In this document: positions 1 to 8,827 of the stretch, in pieces | How the letters are laid out: every line of letters begins with the position of its first letter | Position numbering within the stretch: the first letter of the stretch is position 1 | Origin: JBDHRG01 sp039807445 | GTDB taxonomy: Bacteria > Pseudomonadota > Gammaproteobacteria > Competibacterales > Competibacteraceae | Direction of reading: 5' to 3' | Length of the DNA stretch: 21,912 bases | NCBI GenBank assembly: GCA_039807445.1 | Contig: JBDHRG010000046.1 | Location: 1 to 21,912, forward strand | Program-made: the position numbers and the translations under genes | Notes under the pieces: model-generated | The model's input: the letters and a program-made list of their open reading frames with translations, nothing else | The model's database searches: none | What the model was told of the DNA's origin: nothing

Positions 1-604
1 AGCCGCCGAGCGCCTGGCCGCGCGCCAGCGGCGCGGGTGCGGCGAGCAGCGGCAGGTGGAGCGCAGCCGCGGTGTCGGGGGCGGGCTGCGGGTTCCAGTC
101 CTCGACCGGCGCCGGGCAGCCTTCGCCCCCGCTGCGGGCCAGCGAGCGGCGCAGGAAGGCGCCGTCGTCCCACAGCACGCGCCGGCCCTCGCAGCGCACC
201 GAGCCGATCCGCAGCGGCGGCTCGAGCCGGAAACTCGCCTGCCGGCCGTCGGCCGCGATCCGGGTCAGGCGGTTGGGGCCGAGCTCGACGCGCTCCGGGC
301 TGCCGTCGCAGTGCCCGAGCAGGCGCCGCGCGACCACGCCGTTGACGAGCAGCCAGTACTCGGTGCCCCCCGCGGGTCTGCCCGCGGCGTCGACGCAGCC
401 GGTGCCGTCGGCGGGTTTGTTCGGCTCGAGGCGCAGCTCGCCGACCGCGAGCACGCGGCCATCGGCGGCGGTGCCGGCCGGCGCGATGCGCACGATGCGG
501 CAGCCGACGCGGCCTTCGCAGCCCACGCCCTTCAGCGTCAGCCTGGGCGGCTCGGCGGCCGAAGCGGCGAGGGCGAGCGCGAGCAGAGCGAGCGGCAGTG
601 CGAT
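1..604 (-). CDS. Partial exported protein of unknown function, runs off the left edge
   Basis: A stop-free frame of about 201 codons reads leftward from just after the ybaL stop and continues past the window edge. Its codon use is typical of the neighbouring genes. It opens with a hydrophobic alanine/leucine stretch ending in AASAAEPP, which looks like a Sec signal peptide, so the product is probably periplasmic or surface exposed. The mature part has several cysteines (as in GVGCEGRVGC, GTGCVDA, VRCEG, GEGCPAP), compatible with disulfides, and I recognise no domain. There is no ATG, GTG or TTG at the natural start. The signal peptide seems to begin at an ATC (604-602) or a CTG (598-596), only 10 bases after the ybaL stop, with no clear Shine-Dalgarno sequence. 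Translational coupling to ybaL, a rare start codon or a sequencing error could each explain this. The coding call is fairly safe; the start is not. Confidence 0.6.
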   Translation of the reverse strand, partial: MALPLALLALALAASAAEPPRLTLKGVGCEGRVGCRIVRIAPAGTAADGRVLAVGELRLEPNKPADGTGCVDAAGRPAGGTEYWLLVNGVVARRLLGHCDGSPERVELGPNRLTRIAADGRQASFRLEPPLRIGSVRCEGRRVLWDDGAFLRRSLARSGGEGCPAPVEDWNPQPAPDTAAALHLPLLAAPAPLARGQALGG

Positions 605-614
605 GGCGGCGGGC

Positions 615-2327
615 TCAGGCGGCGGTGGCCGGGGGCGCGGGATGCGGCGCCGGCGCCGGCTGGTCGAAGGGCTGCTCGACCATGCCGCGCGCGATCTCGC
701 GTTCGCCGATGACGATGCGGCTCGCGCCGCGGGCCACGAGGCGCTCGGCTTCGGCCGGCGAATGCGCGCCGGCGATGATTTCGAGCCCGGGGTTGGCGGC
801 GCGCGCGTGTTCGATCACCGCGCCGGCCTCGTGCGTGCGCGGGATCGCGACGAACAGCCGGCGGGCGCGGGCGACGCCGGCCGCCGCCAGCGACTCGGGC
901 GCCGCCGCGTTGCCGTAGACCACGCCGAGCCCGTGCGCCTGCTCGGCGAGCTCGCGGCGGGCGTCGACCACGACGAAGGCCTGACCGGCACGCGCGAGGA
1001 GCTCGCCGATGGCGCCGCCGACGCGGCCGTAGCCGACGATGATCGCGTGACCCTCGAGGCTGGCGATGTCGGGCGCCGGAGTGCGCTGCTCGAGCGGGAC
1101 CTTGCGCTCGGCCTGCACCTGCTCGAAGCGGTCGAGCCGCGACTGGACCCGGTCGAGCGCGGTGAACAGCAGCGGGTTGACCAGGATCGACAGGATCGCA
1201 CCGGCCAGGATCAGGTCGCGGCCGTGCGTCGGCAGCAGGTCGAGGCTCACGCCGAGCGTGGCGAGGATGAACGAGAACTCGCCGATCTGCGCCAGGCTGG
1301 CCGAGATCGTCAGCGCCGTGCCGGCGGGATGGCCGAAGGCGCGCACGATCAGCCAGGCCGCGGCCGACTTGCCGACGACGATGATCAGCACCACCGCGAG
1401 CACGGTCAGCGGCTCGCGCAGCAGGATCATCGGATCGAACAGCATGCCGACCGAAACGAAGAACAGCACCGCGAAGGCATCGCGCAGCGGCAGCGAGTCG
1501 GCCGCCGCCTCGTGGCTGAGCTCGGATTCGCCGAGGATCATGCCGGCGAAGAAGGCACCGAGCGCGAACGACACCCCGAACAGTTGCGCGGCGCCGTAGG
1601 CGACGCCGAGCGCGATCGCGAGCACCGCCAGCGTGAACAGCTCGCGCGAGCCACTGGCGGCGATGCGCGCCAGCGACCAGGGGATCAGGCGGCGGCCGAC
1701 GAGCAGCATCAGCGCGACGAAGGCGGCGACCTTGCCGAGCGTGACCGCCAGCGTCAGCGCGAGCTCGCCGGTGCCGGGTGCGGCGTGGCCGCCGCCTTCG
1801 TCGAGCAGCCCGGCCAGCGCCGGCAGCAACACCAGCGCGAGCACCATCGCCAGGTCTTCGACGATCAGCCAGCCGACCGCGATGCGTCCGCGCTCGGTTT
1901 CGATCAGGCGCCGCTGCTCGAGCGCGCGCAACAGCACCACCGTGCTCGCCACCGACAGCGCCAGCCCGAACACCAGGCCAGCGCCAAAGCTCCAATCCAG
2001 ACCCAACGCGAGCCCCAGGCCGAGCAGCGTCGCCACCGCGATCTGCGCCACCGCGCCGGGGATGGCGATCGCCTTCACCGCCAGCAGCTCGTCGAGCGAG
2101 AAGTGCAACCCGACGCCGAACATCAGCAGGATCACGCCGATCTCGGCCAGCTCGGCGGCGAGCGGCTGGTCGGCGACGAAGCCCGGCGTGAACGGCCCGG
2201 CGATGATTCCGGCCAGCAGGTAGCCGACCAGCGGCGACAGGCGCAGACGGTTGGCGAGCGCGCCGAGCACGAAGGCCAGCCCGAAGGCGCCGACGAGGGT
2301 GGTGATCAGCGGTGTGTGGTGCGGCAT
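615..2327 (-). CDS. ybaL: YbaL-type monovalent cation:proton antiporter (CPA2/Kef family) with RCK domain
   Basis: This is an inner-membrane K+ (or Na+)/H+ antiporter of the CPA2 family, 570 aa, close to the usual size. Residues 1-390 form the hydrophobic transporter core, with family stretches such as SPLVGYLLAGIIAGPFTPGF (31-50) and ILLMFGVGLHFS. After a charged linker, a cytoplasmic TrkA-N/RCK nucleotide-binding domain begins at HAIIVGYGRVGG, with the GxGxxG motif at 432-437. The match to remembered E. coli YbaL extends over nearly the whole length, including the N-terminal HTPLITT and the GEREIAR stretch near the end. That makes it YbaL rather than glutathione-gated KefB/KefC, and no KefF/KefG ancillary protein is adjacent. 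The ATG at 2327 has a GGAG ribosome binding site five bases upstream. It is divergent from the PLP enzyme at 2534 and is followed at once by the partial exported protein. Confidence 0.93.
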   Translation of the reverse strand: MPHHTPLITTLVGAFGLAFVLGALANRLRLSPLVGYLLAGIIAGPFTPGFVADQPLAAELAEIGVILLMFGVGLHFSLDELLAVKAIAIPGAVAQIAVATLLGLGLALGLDWSFGAGLVFGLALSVASTVVLLRALEQRRLIETERGRIAVGWLIVEDLAMVLALVLLPALAGLLDEGGGHAAPGTGELALTLAVTLGKVAAFVALMLLVGRRLIPWSLARIAASGSRELFTLAVLAIALGVAYGAAQLFGVSFALGAFFAGMILGESELSHEAAADSLPLRDAFAVLFFVSVGMLFDPMILLREPLTVLAVVLIIVVGKSAAAWLIVRAFGHPAGTALTISASLAQIGEFSFILATLGVSLDLLPTHGRDLILAGAILSILVNPLLFTALDRVQSRLDRFEQVQAERKVPLEQRTPAPDIASLEGHAIIVGYGRVGGAIGELLARAGQAFVVVDARRELAEQAHGLGVVYGNAAAPESLAAAGVARARRLFVAIPRTHEAGAVIEHARAANPGLEIIAGAHSPAEAERLVARGASRIVIGEREIARGMVEQPFDQPAPAPHPAPPATAA

Positions 2328-2533
2328 ACGGCTCCGGGTGGTGGGTGGTGGCTGGAGGTGGCCGGGGAAGCCTCGGAACGTGACCGCAAGACTACCCCGG
2401 CGGTTGCGAATCGGTTCTCACCGACGCGGTGGCGTCTGCGCGGCGCTTTGCGAAATCGGCAGCGGGAGTGTAGCGTGGTCGGTTCCGAACCATTCCCGCC
2501 GATCGCGGCGGCGCGACCGTTGTCCAAGCTGTC
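2328..2533. other. Divergent intergenic region between ybaL and the PLP enzyme
   Basis: These 206 bases must hold the promoters of both divergent genes, but I see no convincing -35/-10 pair. Visible structure is limited to two imperfect copies of TTGCGAATCGG (near 2404 and, as TTGCGAAATCGG, near 2448) and an 11-base palindrome GGTTCCGAACC (2481-2491) that could be an operator. None can be tied to a known regulator. Confidence 0.3.
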
Positions 2534-3979
2534 ATGGCCATGCCGATCTCCTGCCTGAAGGACCGCTTCATCGGTCTGGACACCGAATATCCGCTCGCCG
2601 ACGGTCGCCGCAGCCGCCGCCACTATCTCGACTCGGCGGCGTCGAGCCTGATGCTGCGCCCGGCCTGGCAAACCGCCGAAGCCTTCCTGCGCCATTACGC
2701 CAACACCCACAGTCAGCTGCACTTCGGCGCGCGGATCGCGACGCACGCCTACGCCTGGGCGCACGCGCGCATGCTGCGCTTCGTCGGCGCCGACCCGGCA
2801 CGCCACGTCTGCATCTTCGCCGGCAGCGGCTCGACCGCCGGCTTCAACCGCATCGCGCGTGCGCTCGCCGGCCTGCGGCCCGAGCGCGACGTGGTGGTGG
2901 TGTCGGAGATGGAGCACCACTCGAACGACTTGCCGCACCGCCGGCACGCGGCGCGCGTGGTGCACGTGCCGATGAGCGGCCGGGCGCCGGCCTTCGGCGC
3001 GCTCGACCTGGCCGCGCTGGCACACGCGCTCGAGGCGCACGGCAGGCGGGTCAACTATGTCGCGGTGACCGCGGCGAGCAACGTCACCGGGATCCTCAAT
3101 CCGCTGCGGGCGATCGCCGAGCTGGCGCACGCGCACGGCGCCTGGCTGGTGGTCGACGGCTCGCAGATCGCCGCGCACGCACCGCTGGCGATGAGCGACG
3201 GCATCGACTTCCTGGTGCTGTCGGGGCACAAGATCTACGCGCCGGGTTCGCCGGGTGCGATCGTCGGCCGCCGCGACCTGCTCGAGGCGGTCGAGCCCGA
3301 CGAGCTCGGCGGCGGCATGGTCGAAGACGTGTTCCTCGAGGATTACGTCGTCAGCCCGCGCTTCCCCGAACGCGAAGAAGCCGGCACGCCGAACATCGTC
3401 GGCGCGGTGCTGCTCGGTGCGACGCTCGAGGCGCTGATGCGCGTCGGCATGGACGCGGTGCACGCGCACGAGCAGGCGCTCCTGGCGCCGCTGCTCGAGG
3501 CGCTGCTGAAGCGCCCGGGCGTGCGCGTCTACGGCGATACCGACCTCGCGCGCGCGCCGCGCACCGGCACCGTCGCCTTCAACCTCGAGGGCCTCGAGCA
3601 CGGCCTGGTCGCCGCGGTGCTGAACGATTACTTCAACGTCGCGGTGCGCAACGCCTGCTTCTGCGCGCACCCCTACGTGCGCGAGATGCTGAAGCCCGAG
3701 CTGTGGGACGTCGACCTCGACGCCGATCTCGACGACCCGGCAGCACTCGCCGCACTCGAACGGCGCAAGGGCATGGTGCGCGCCAGCCTCGGCCTGTACA
3801 CCTGCGGCGACGACCTCGACGCGCTGATCGCCGGCATCGATGCGCTGCGCGCCGACCCCGACGGCTTCGGCGCCCGCTACGCGCTCGACGACTGCGACCA
3901 GCACCGCCACCGCGGCTTCGCGCCGCCGCTGGAAACCCTGTTCGACCCCGAGGCCGAGCTCGCGCGGCACCTGGCATAG
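2534..3979 (+). CDS. Class V aminotransferase-fold PLP enzyme, cysteine desulfurase/selenocysteine lyase-like
   Basis: A cytoplasmic PLP-dependent enzyme of fold type I, 481 aa, related to the SufS/CsdA group. Visible landmarks are EMEHHSND (125-132, cofactor-stacking His), DGSQ (208-211, PLP-binding Asp and Gln), SGHKIYAPGSPG with the presumed Schiff-base Lys at 233, and VRNACFCAHP, where Cys377 lines up with the catalytic cysteine of the SufS loop (RxGxHCAxP). The protein is about 75 residues longer than SufS, mainly through a C-terminal extension rich in Asp and Arg. No suf or isc partner gene is nearby, so a general Fe-S role is doubtful; sulfur or selenium mobilisation, or a desulfurase-like lyase acting on another substrate, are alternatives. 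The start is uncertain: ATG codons at 2534 and 2540 both lack a good ribosome binding site. It converges with cfa, 66 bases away, with no clear terminator between. Confidence 0.85.
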   Translation: MAMPISCLKDRFIGLDTEYPLADGRRSRRHYLDSAASSLMLRPAWQTAEAFLRHYANTHSQLHFGARIATHAYAWAHARMLRFVGADPARHVCIFAGSGSTAGFNRIARALAGLRPERDVVVVSEMEHHSNDLPHRRHAARVVHVPMSGRAPAFGALDLAALAHALEAHGRRVNYVAVTAASNVTGILNPLRAIAELAHAHGAWLVVDGSQIAAHAPLAMSDGIDFLVLSGHKIYAPGSPGAIVGRRDLLEAVEPDELGGGMVEDVFLEDYVVSPRFPEREEAGTPNIVGAVLLGATLEALMRVGMDAVHAHEQALLAPLLEALLKRPGVRVYGDTDLARAPRTGTVAFNLEGLEHGLVAAVLNDYFNVAVRNACFCAHPYVREMLKPELWDVDLDADLDDPAALAALERRKGMVRASLGLYTCGDDLDALIAGIDALRADPDGFGARYALDDCDQHRHRGFAPPLETLFDPEAELARHLA

Positions 3980-4045
3980 AGACAGGTGCGAGGCGCGAGG
4001 TGCGAGTAAGGGTGACATCTGCTGCGCAACACCTGGCAGCGCGCG

Positions 4046-5218
4046 TCAGCGCGGCGCGCGGTAGCCGCCGGCGACGCCGCCTTTCGACAGCGTCACCTGC
4101 CAGAGCTGCAGGTCGCGGGCGCGGAAAGCGCCGGCGCAGGCGAGCAGGTAATAGCGGAACATGCGGTGGAAGCGCTCGTCGTAGTGCCCGGCGAGCTCGG
4201 CCCAGGCGCGCTCGAAATTGGCGTGCCAGGCCATCAGCGTGCGGTCGTAGTCGGCGCCGAAGTTGTGCCAGTCCTCGATCACGAACAGTCCCTCGACCGC
4301 ACGCGCGATCTGCGTCGCCGAGGGCAGGGCGCCGTTGGGGAAGATGTATTTCTCGATCCAGGGGTCGAGGCCGCGCACCGTCTCTTTCGCGCCGATCGTG
4401 TGCAGCAGGAACAGCCCGCCCTCGGCCAGACAGCGGTGCGCGAGCTCGAAGTAGGTGCGGTAGTTGCGGTGGCCGACGTGTTCGAACATGCCCACCGAGA
4501 CGATGCGCTCGAAGCGTCCCGCGACCGTGCGGTAGTCGGCGAGCCGGATCTCGACCGGCAGCCCCGCGCAGCGGCGGCGCGCGTGCTCGGCCTGTTCGGT
4601 CGAGACCGTCACGCCCAGCACCTCGGCGCCGTGCTCGCGCGCCAGGTGCTCGGCCAGCCCGCCCCAGCCGCAGCCGATGTCGAGCAGCCGCATCCCCGGC
4701 GCCAGCTGCAGCTTGGCGGCGATCAGCGCCAGCTTGTCGCGCTGCGCCTGCGCCAGATCGGTCGCGGACCTCCAGTAGCCGCAGCTGTAGCTCATCGTCG
4801 GGTCGAGCACGCGCGAGAACAGCGCGTTGCCGAGGTCGTAGTGGCGGCGGCCGACGATCCAGGCGCGCCGCGCGGACTGGCGGTTGACCAGCGCGCCGAG
4901 CAGGCCCGCGCCCAGCGTGGCCAGCGGGCCGCGGACGCGGCGCTCGAGCCCGGCGCGCAGCGCGCGGACGAAGAATTCGTCGAGCTGCGGGCAGTCCCAC
5001 CAGCCGTCCATGTACGCCTCGCCCAGCCCGAGCGAGCCGTGGCGCAGGATGCGGCCGAACAGCGCCGGGTCGTTGACGCGCATGTCCCAGGGCTCGCGGC
5101 CGTCGATGCCGATGCCGGCTTCGGCGAGCAGCGCGCGACACCAGCGCTCGGCGCGCCGCGCCAGCCCGCCGGGCGAAGAGGGGGGGAGTCGGATCGCGTC
5201 GTCTCGGGAGGTCTGCAT
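4046..5218 (-). CDS. cfa: Cyclopropane-fatty-acyl-phospholipid synthase
   Basis: This enzyme transfers a methylene group from S-adenosylmethionine to cis double bonds of membrane phospholipid acyl chains, a late-growth and acid-stress modification; it is a peripheral inner-membrane protein. The call is 390 aa (E. coli Cfa is 382). The SAM-binding motif DIGCGWGG starts at 180. The residues known in E. coli to hold the bicarbonate ion (C139, E239, H266, I268, Y317) appear here as C146 (SYSCGYW), E246 (MFEHVG), H273 and I275 (LLHTIGAK) and Y324 (GADYDRTLMAW), all at a constant offset of seven. The ATG at 5218 was chosen because GGAGAAGAGG lies just before it. The frame stays open 50 codons further upstream, but that stretch is arginine-rich and not Cfa-like. 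It lies 103 bases downstream of aidB on the same strand and may be co-transcribed. Confidence 0.95.
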   Translation of the reverse strand: MQTSRDDAIRLPPSSPGGLARRAERWCRALLAEAGIGIDGREPWDMRVNDPALFGRILRHGSLGLGEAYMDGWWDCPQLDEFFVRALRAGLERRVRGPLATLGAGLLGALVNRQSARRAWIVGRRHYDLGNALFSRVLDPTMSYSCGYWRSATDLAQAQRDKLALIAAKLQLAPGMRLLDIGCGWGGLAEHLAREHGAEVLGVTVSTEQAEHARRRCAGLPVEIRLADYRTVAGRFERIVSVGMFEHVGHRNYRTYFELAHRCLAEGGLFLLHTIGAKETVRGLDPWIEKYIFPNGALPSATQIARAVEGLFVIEDWHNFGADYDRTLMAWHANFERAWAELAGHYDERFHRMFRYYLLACAGAFRARDLQLWQVTLSKGGVAGGYRAPR

Positions 5219-5236
5219 GGCGCCTCTTCTCCGTCG

Positions 5237-5256
5237 GGCAGCGGCGAGCCGCTGCC
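5237..5256 (-). promoter_or_regulatory. Perfect hairpin just upstream of the cfa ribosome binding site
   Basis: GGCAGCGG (5237-5244) pairs perfectly with CCGCTGCC (5249-5256) around a four-base loop. On the transcribed minus strand the stem ends about eight bases before the GGAGAAGAGG ribosome binding site of cfa. There is no T-run after it, so it is not a classic intrinsic terminator. It could be a leader structure affecting cfa translation or mRNA stability, or the 3' end of the aidB message. Confidence 0.45.
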
Positions 5257-5321
5257 GTTCTCGATACCCTCGGAAGGTTGCAAGCGTTTTGAGCCCTGTC
5301 CGTGGGCGGGGTTCGCGCCGC

Positions 5322-6950
5322 TCAGTCCGTGGCCAGCGCGCGCGCGAGGATCGCCGCGCACGGCGCATCCGCGGGCAGCGCGCCGTAGCCCAGCGCCGAC
5401 GGCGCCAGCCGCGCCGCGGCGAAGGCCGCGGCGAGCCCGGGCGGCGCGTTTGCGGCCAGCAGCGCCGCCTGGCTCAACACTGCGATGCGCTCGGCGAGCC
5501 GGCGCGCATCGGCCTCGTCCGGCGCACGCAGCGCGACCAGCAGCGCATCGGCGGCGGCGTCGAAGCCCGGCAGTCGGCCGCGTGCCGCGTGCCACAGCGC
5601 GGCGAGGGCGTCGCGCGTCTCGGGGGCGCGCCCGAGCGCGCGCAGCACGTCCAGGCACATGACGTTGCCCGAGCCCTCCCAGATCGAGTTGACCGGCGCC
5701 TGCCGGTACAGCCGCGCCAGCGGGAAGTCTTCGACGTAGCCGTTGCCGCCGAGCGCTTCCATCGCCTCGAAGGCGAAGCCGGGGCCGCGGCGGCAGACGT
5801 GGTACTTGGCCGCCGGGGTCAGCACGCGCGCGAGCAGCGCCTCGGCGGGTTCGGCGGCGCGGTCGAGCGCGTGCGCCAGGCGCAGCGCCAGCCACATCGA
5901 GGCTTCCGCTTCGAGCGCCAGATCGGCGAGCAGCGCGCGCATCAGCGGCTGGTCGGCGAGCGCGCGGCCGAAGGCGCGGCGGTGGCGGGCATGGTGCAGC
6001 GCGCGCGCCAGCGCCGCGCGCATCAGCCCGGCCGAACCGAGCACGCAGTCGATGCGCGTGTACGCCGCCATCTCGGCGAGCAGCGCGATGCCGCGGCCTT
6101 CCTCGCCGAGCCGCCAAGCCAGCGCGCCGTGGAACTCGACCTCCGCGCTGGCGTTGGCGCGGTCGCCGAGCTTGTCCTTGAGGCGCTGGATGCGCACCGC
6201 GTTGCGGCTGCCGTCGGGCAGGAAACGCGGCAGCAGCAGGCAGCTCGGGCCGCCGGCGGTCAGCGCCAGCACCAGGTGGGCGTCGCTGGCCGGCGCCGAG
6301 AAGAACCACTTGTGGCCGATGAGCCGATAGACGCCGTCGTCGCCCGCGGGCTCGGCGCGCGTGGTGATCGCGCGCAGGTCCGAGCCGCCCTGCTTCTCGG
6401 TCAGCCCCATGCCGAGCAGCGCGCCGCGCTTGGCCGCGAGCGGCAGCCCGCGCGGGTCGTGCTCGCGCGTGCACAGCGCCGCGCGCCATTCGGCCAGGCG
6501 CGGCTCGCGCGCGAGCAGCGGGATCGCCGCGTAGCTCATCGTGATCGGGCACTGCGTGCCGTTTTCGAGCTGGCCGTACAGGTAGAAGTGCGCGGCGCGT
6601 GCGGCTTGCGCGCCGGCGCCGGGCGCAGTCCACGGCGCGCTGTCGAGGCCGTGCGCCTTCAGGTAGCCGAGCAGCGCGTGGTACGCCGGGTCGAACTCGA
6701 GCTCGTCGATGCGCCGGCCCTGGCGGTCGTGGCTGTGGAAGCGCGGCGGGCAGCGGTTGGCGCGTTCGGCGCGCGCCTGCCACTCGGCCGAACCGAGCTC
6801 GGCGCCGCGCTCGGCGAGCCCGACGGCGGCGTGGCCGGCGCCGAACGCCGCCAGCGCCGCGGCCAGCGCCGGGTCGGCGCGGAACAGGTTCACGTCTTCG
6901 AACGGCGGTGGCTGGTTGAGCACCTCATGGGTGAGGAGCGGCGCATCCAT
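5322..6950 (-). CDS. aidB: AidB-type acyl-CoA dehydrogenase (alkylation response family)
   Basis: A flavoprotein of the acyl-CoA dehydrogenase superfamily, 542 aa against 541 in E. coli AidB, which protects DNA during alkylation stress and has weak isovaleryl-CoA dehydrogenase activity. The match to remembered AidB runs end to end: THEVLNQPPPFEDVNL at the N-terminus, CPITMSYAAIPLL, GMGLTEKQGGSD, GHKWFFSAPASDAHLVLA, RLKDKLGDRANAS, EAMEALGGNGY and PVNSIWEGSGNVMCLDVLR. The ATG at 6950 is chosen because AidB homology begins there; the frame is open to 7280, but the extra 110 residues are serine/arginine-rich and overlap the YecA-like gene in another frame. The ribosome binding site is weak. No ada or Ada box was found, so induction by alkylation cannot be read from the sequence. 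cfa follows on the same strand. Confidence 0.94.
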   Translation of the reverse strand: MDAPLLTHEVLNQPPPFEDVNLFRADPALAAALAAFGAGHAAVGLAERGAELGSAEWQARAERANRCPPRFHSHDRQGRRIDELEFDPAYHALLGYLKAHGLDSAPWTAPGAGAQAARAAHFYLYGQLENGTQCPITMSYAAIPLLAREPRLAEWRAALCTREHDPRGLPLAAKRGALLGMGLTEKQGGSDLRAITTRAEPAGDDGVYRLIGHKWFFSAPASDAHLVLALTAGGPSCLLLPRFLPDGSRNAVRIQRLKDKLGDRANASAEVEFHGALAWRLGEEGRGIALLAEMAAYTRIDCVLGSAGLMRAALARALHHARHRRAFGRALADQPLMRALLADLALEAEASMWLALRLAHALDRAAEPAEALLARVLTPAAKYHVCRRGPGFAFEAMEALGGNGYVEDFPLARLYRQAPVNSIWEGSGNVMCLDVLRALGRAPETRDALAALWHAARGRLPGFDAAADALLVALRAPDEADARRLAERIAVLSQAALLAANAPPGLAAAFAAARLAPSALGYGALPADAPCAAILARALATD

Positions 6951-7113
6951 CGGGGTGGGCCCGGGTGGCGCGGCCGGCGTGGCCGCCGTCGACGAGGATA
7001 GACGCCGTACACCCTGCCTGCCGGTCAAGCTGAGGCATACGGCCGGCGGCAAGGTCGACGACCGCTGACCGCGCCGTCCACCGGCAGCTAGCGACGCCCT
7101 CCCGGTTTTGGCA

Positions 7114-7878
<765 letters not shown>

Positions 7879-7949
7879 GGGGGCCTCGCGGGCGAATAAG
7901 GTGAGAGGGCGGCGCATGATCCGCCGAAGCCGGTGGGGGTGCAAGCAGC

Positions 7950-7955
7950 TATACT
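7950..7955 (+). promoter_or_regulatory. Candidate -10 element for the RNA methyltransferase gene
   Basis: TATACT lies about 34 bases before the GTG start of the methyltransferase gene in the divergent gap, one mismatch from the sigma-70 -10 consensus and conspicuous in this GC-rich DNA. No good -35 hexamer stands 16-18 bases upstream, so this is only a candidate. Confidence 0.35.
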
Positions 7956-7988
7956 GCGCGGTTTTTCAGGCTGCCGAGAACCGACGCC

Positions 7989-8756
7989 GTGCCCGAGCCG
8001 AAGCGCCCCGCGTACCGCAACCCGCCGGAAACCAAGATCTACGGCATCAACGCCTGCCTGGCGCTGTTCCGCGCGCGGCCCGAGGCGATCGTGCGCGGCT
8101 ACTTCGGCCAGGGCGTGGTGCGACGCTTCGCCGATGTGATGCGCTACCTCGCCGCGCAGCGCCTGGCCTACCACGTGGTGCCCGACGAAGAGCTCGAGCT
8201 GATCACCGAGTCGGTGCACCACGAGGGCGTGTGCCTGCTGGTGCGGCGGCGCCCGGTCGCGGCCCACGGGCCGTGGCTGCGCCGCCATGCCCACACGCCG
8301 CGCGCCTGTGTGCTGGCGCTGGAAGGCATCGGCAATCCGCACAACCTCGGCGCGATCCTGCGTGTCGCGGCGCACTTCGGCGTAGCCGCGGTGCTGGTGC
8401 CCGATCCCAAGGCGTTCGAGTCGGGCGCCGCGGCGCGCACCGCCGAGGGCGGCTTCGAGGCGGTCGAACTGCTCGGCTGCGAGCGCTTCGACCAGGCGGT
8501 CAAGGATTTCCGCGCCGCCGGCTTCACCGTGCTCGGCACCTCGAGTCACGCGGGCGGCTCGCTGTTCGAGACGGCGCTGCCGCCGCGCGCGCTGATCCTG
8601 TTCGGCGGAGAGAGCCGCGGGCTGTCGCCGGCCATGCTCGCCGCCGGCGAGCTCACGGTGCGGATCCCCGGCACCGGCGCGGTCGAGAGCCTCAACGTCG
8701 GCACCGCGGTCGGCATCGTGCTCGGTGAATACTGGCACCAGCACCGCGGTCGCTGA
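7989..8756 (+). CDS. yfiF: SpoU/TrmH-family RNA methyltransferase, YfiF-like
   Basis: A SAM-dependent RNA 2'-O-ribose methyltransferase of the knotted SPOUT fold, 255 aa. Residues 16-85 form the substrate-binding N-terminal domain (KIYGINACLALFRARPEAIVRGYF, close to E. coli YfiF). The catalytic part carries the three SpoU motifs: NPHNLGAILR (116-125), LILFGGESRG (202-211) and IPGTGAVESLNVGTAVGIVL (226-245). E. coli YfiF has a longer N-terminal extension (345 aa in total) that is absent here. The exact target RNA is unknown; RlmB- or TrmH-like activity on another site is possible, but the YfiF signature ESGAAARTAEGG favours this assignment. The start is a GTG at 7989 in a weak ribosome-binding context. 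Confidence 0.88.
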   Translation: MPEPKRPAYRNPPETKIYGINACLALFRARPEAIVRGYFGQGVVRRFADVMRYLAAQRLAYHVVPDEELELITESVHHEGVCLLVRRRPVAAHGPWLRRHAHTPRACVLALEGIGNPHNLGAILRVAAHFGVAAVLVPDPKAFESGAAARTAEGGFEAVELLGCERFDQAVKDFRAAGFTVLGTSSHAGGSLFETALPPRALILFGGESRGLSPAMLAAGELTVRIPGTGAVESLNVGTAVGIVLGEYWHQHRGR

Positions 8757-8827
8757 GATGTGAGATTTGCCCGCCGGCGCCGGCGTGCTTTAGCCTCGGA
8801 GGTCTTTTCGCCACGGAGAGCGAGCCT

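Noticed and set aside
72..2558. Very long plus-strand open frame of over 800 codons opposite ybaL (similar ones at 2251-4887, 4884-7001 and 16442-18937).
   Set aside because: These are antisense shadows of real genes in high-GC DNA: their translations are repetitive Arg/Ala/Gln/His-rich text without domains, while the opposite strand encodes clear families.
4046..5368. Longer cfa starting at 5368.
   Set aside because: The extra 50 residues are arginine-rich, unlike Cfa, and overlap the aidB end; a good ribosome binding site precedes the ATG at 5218.
6995..7028. Sigma-70 promoter for aidB with TTGACC (7028-7023) and TATCCT (7000-6995) on the minus strand.
   Set aside because: The spacer is 22 bases, too long for a functional pair, and neither hexamer has a better partner.
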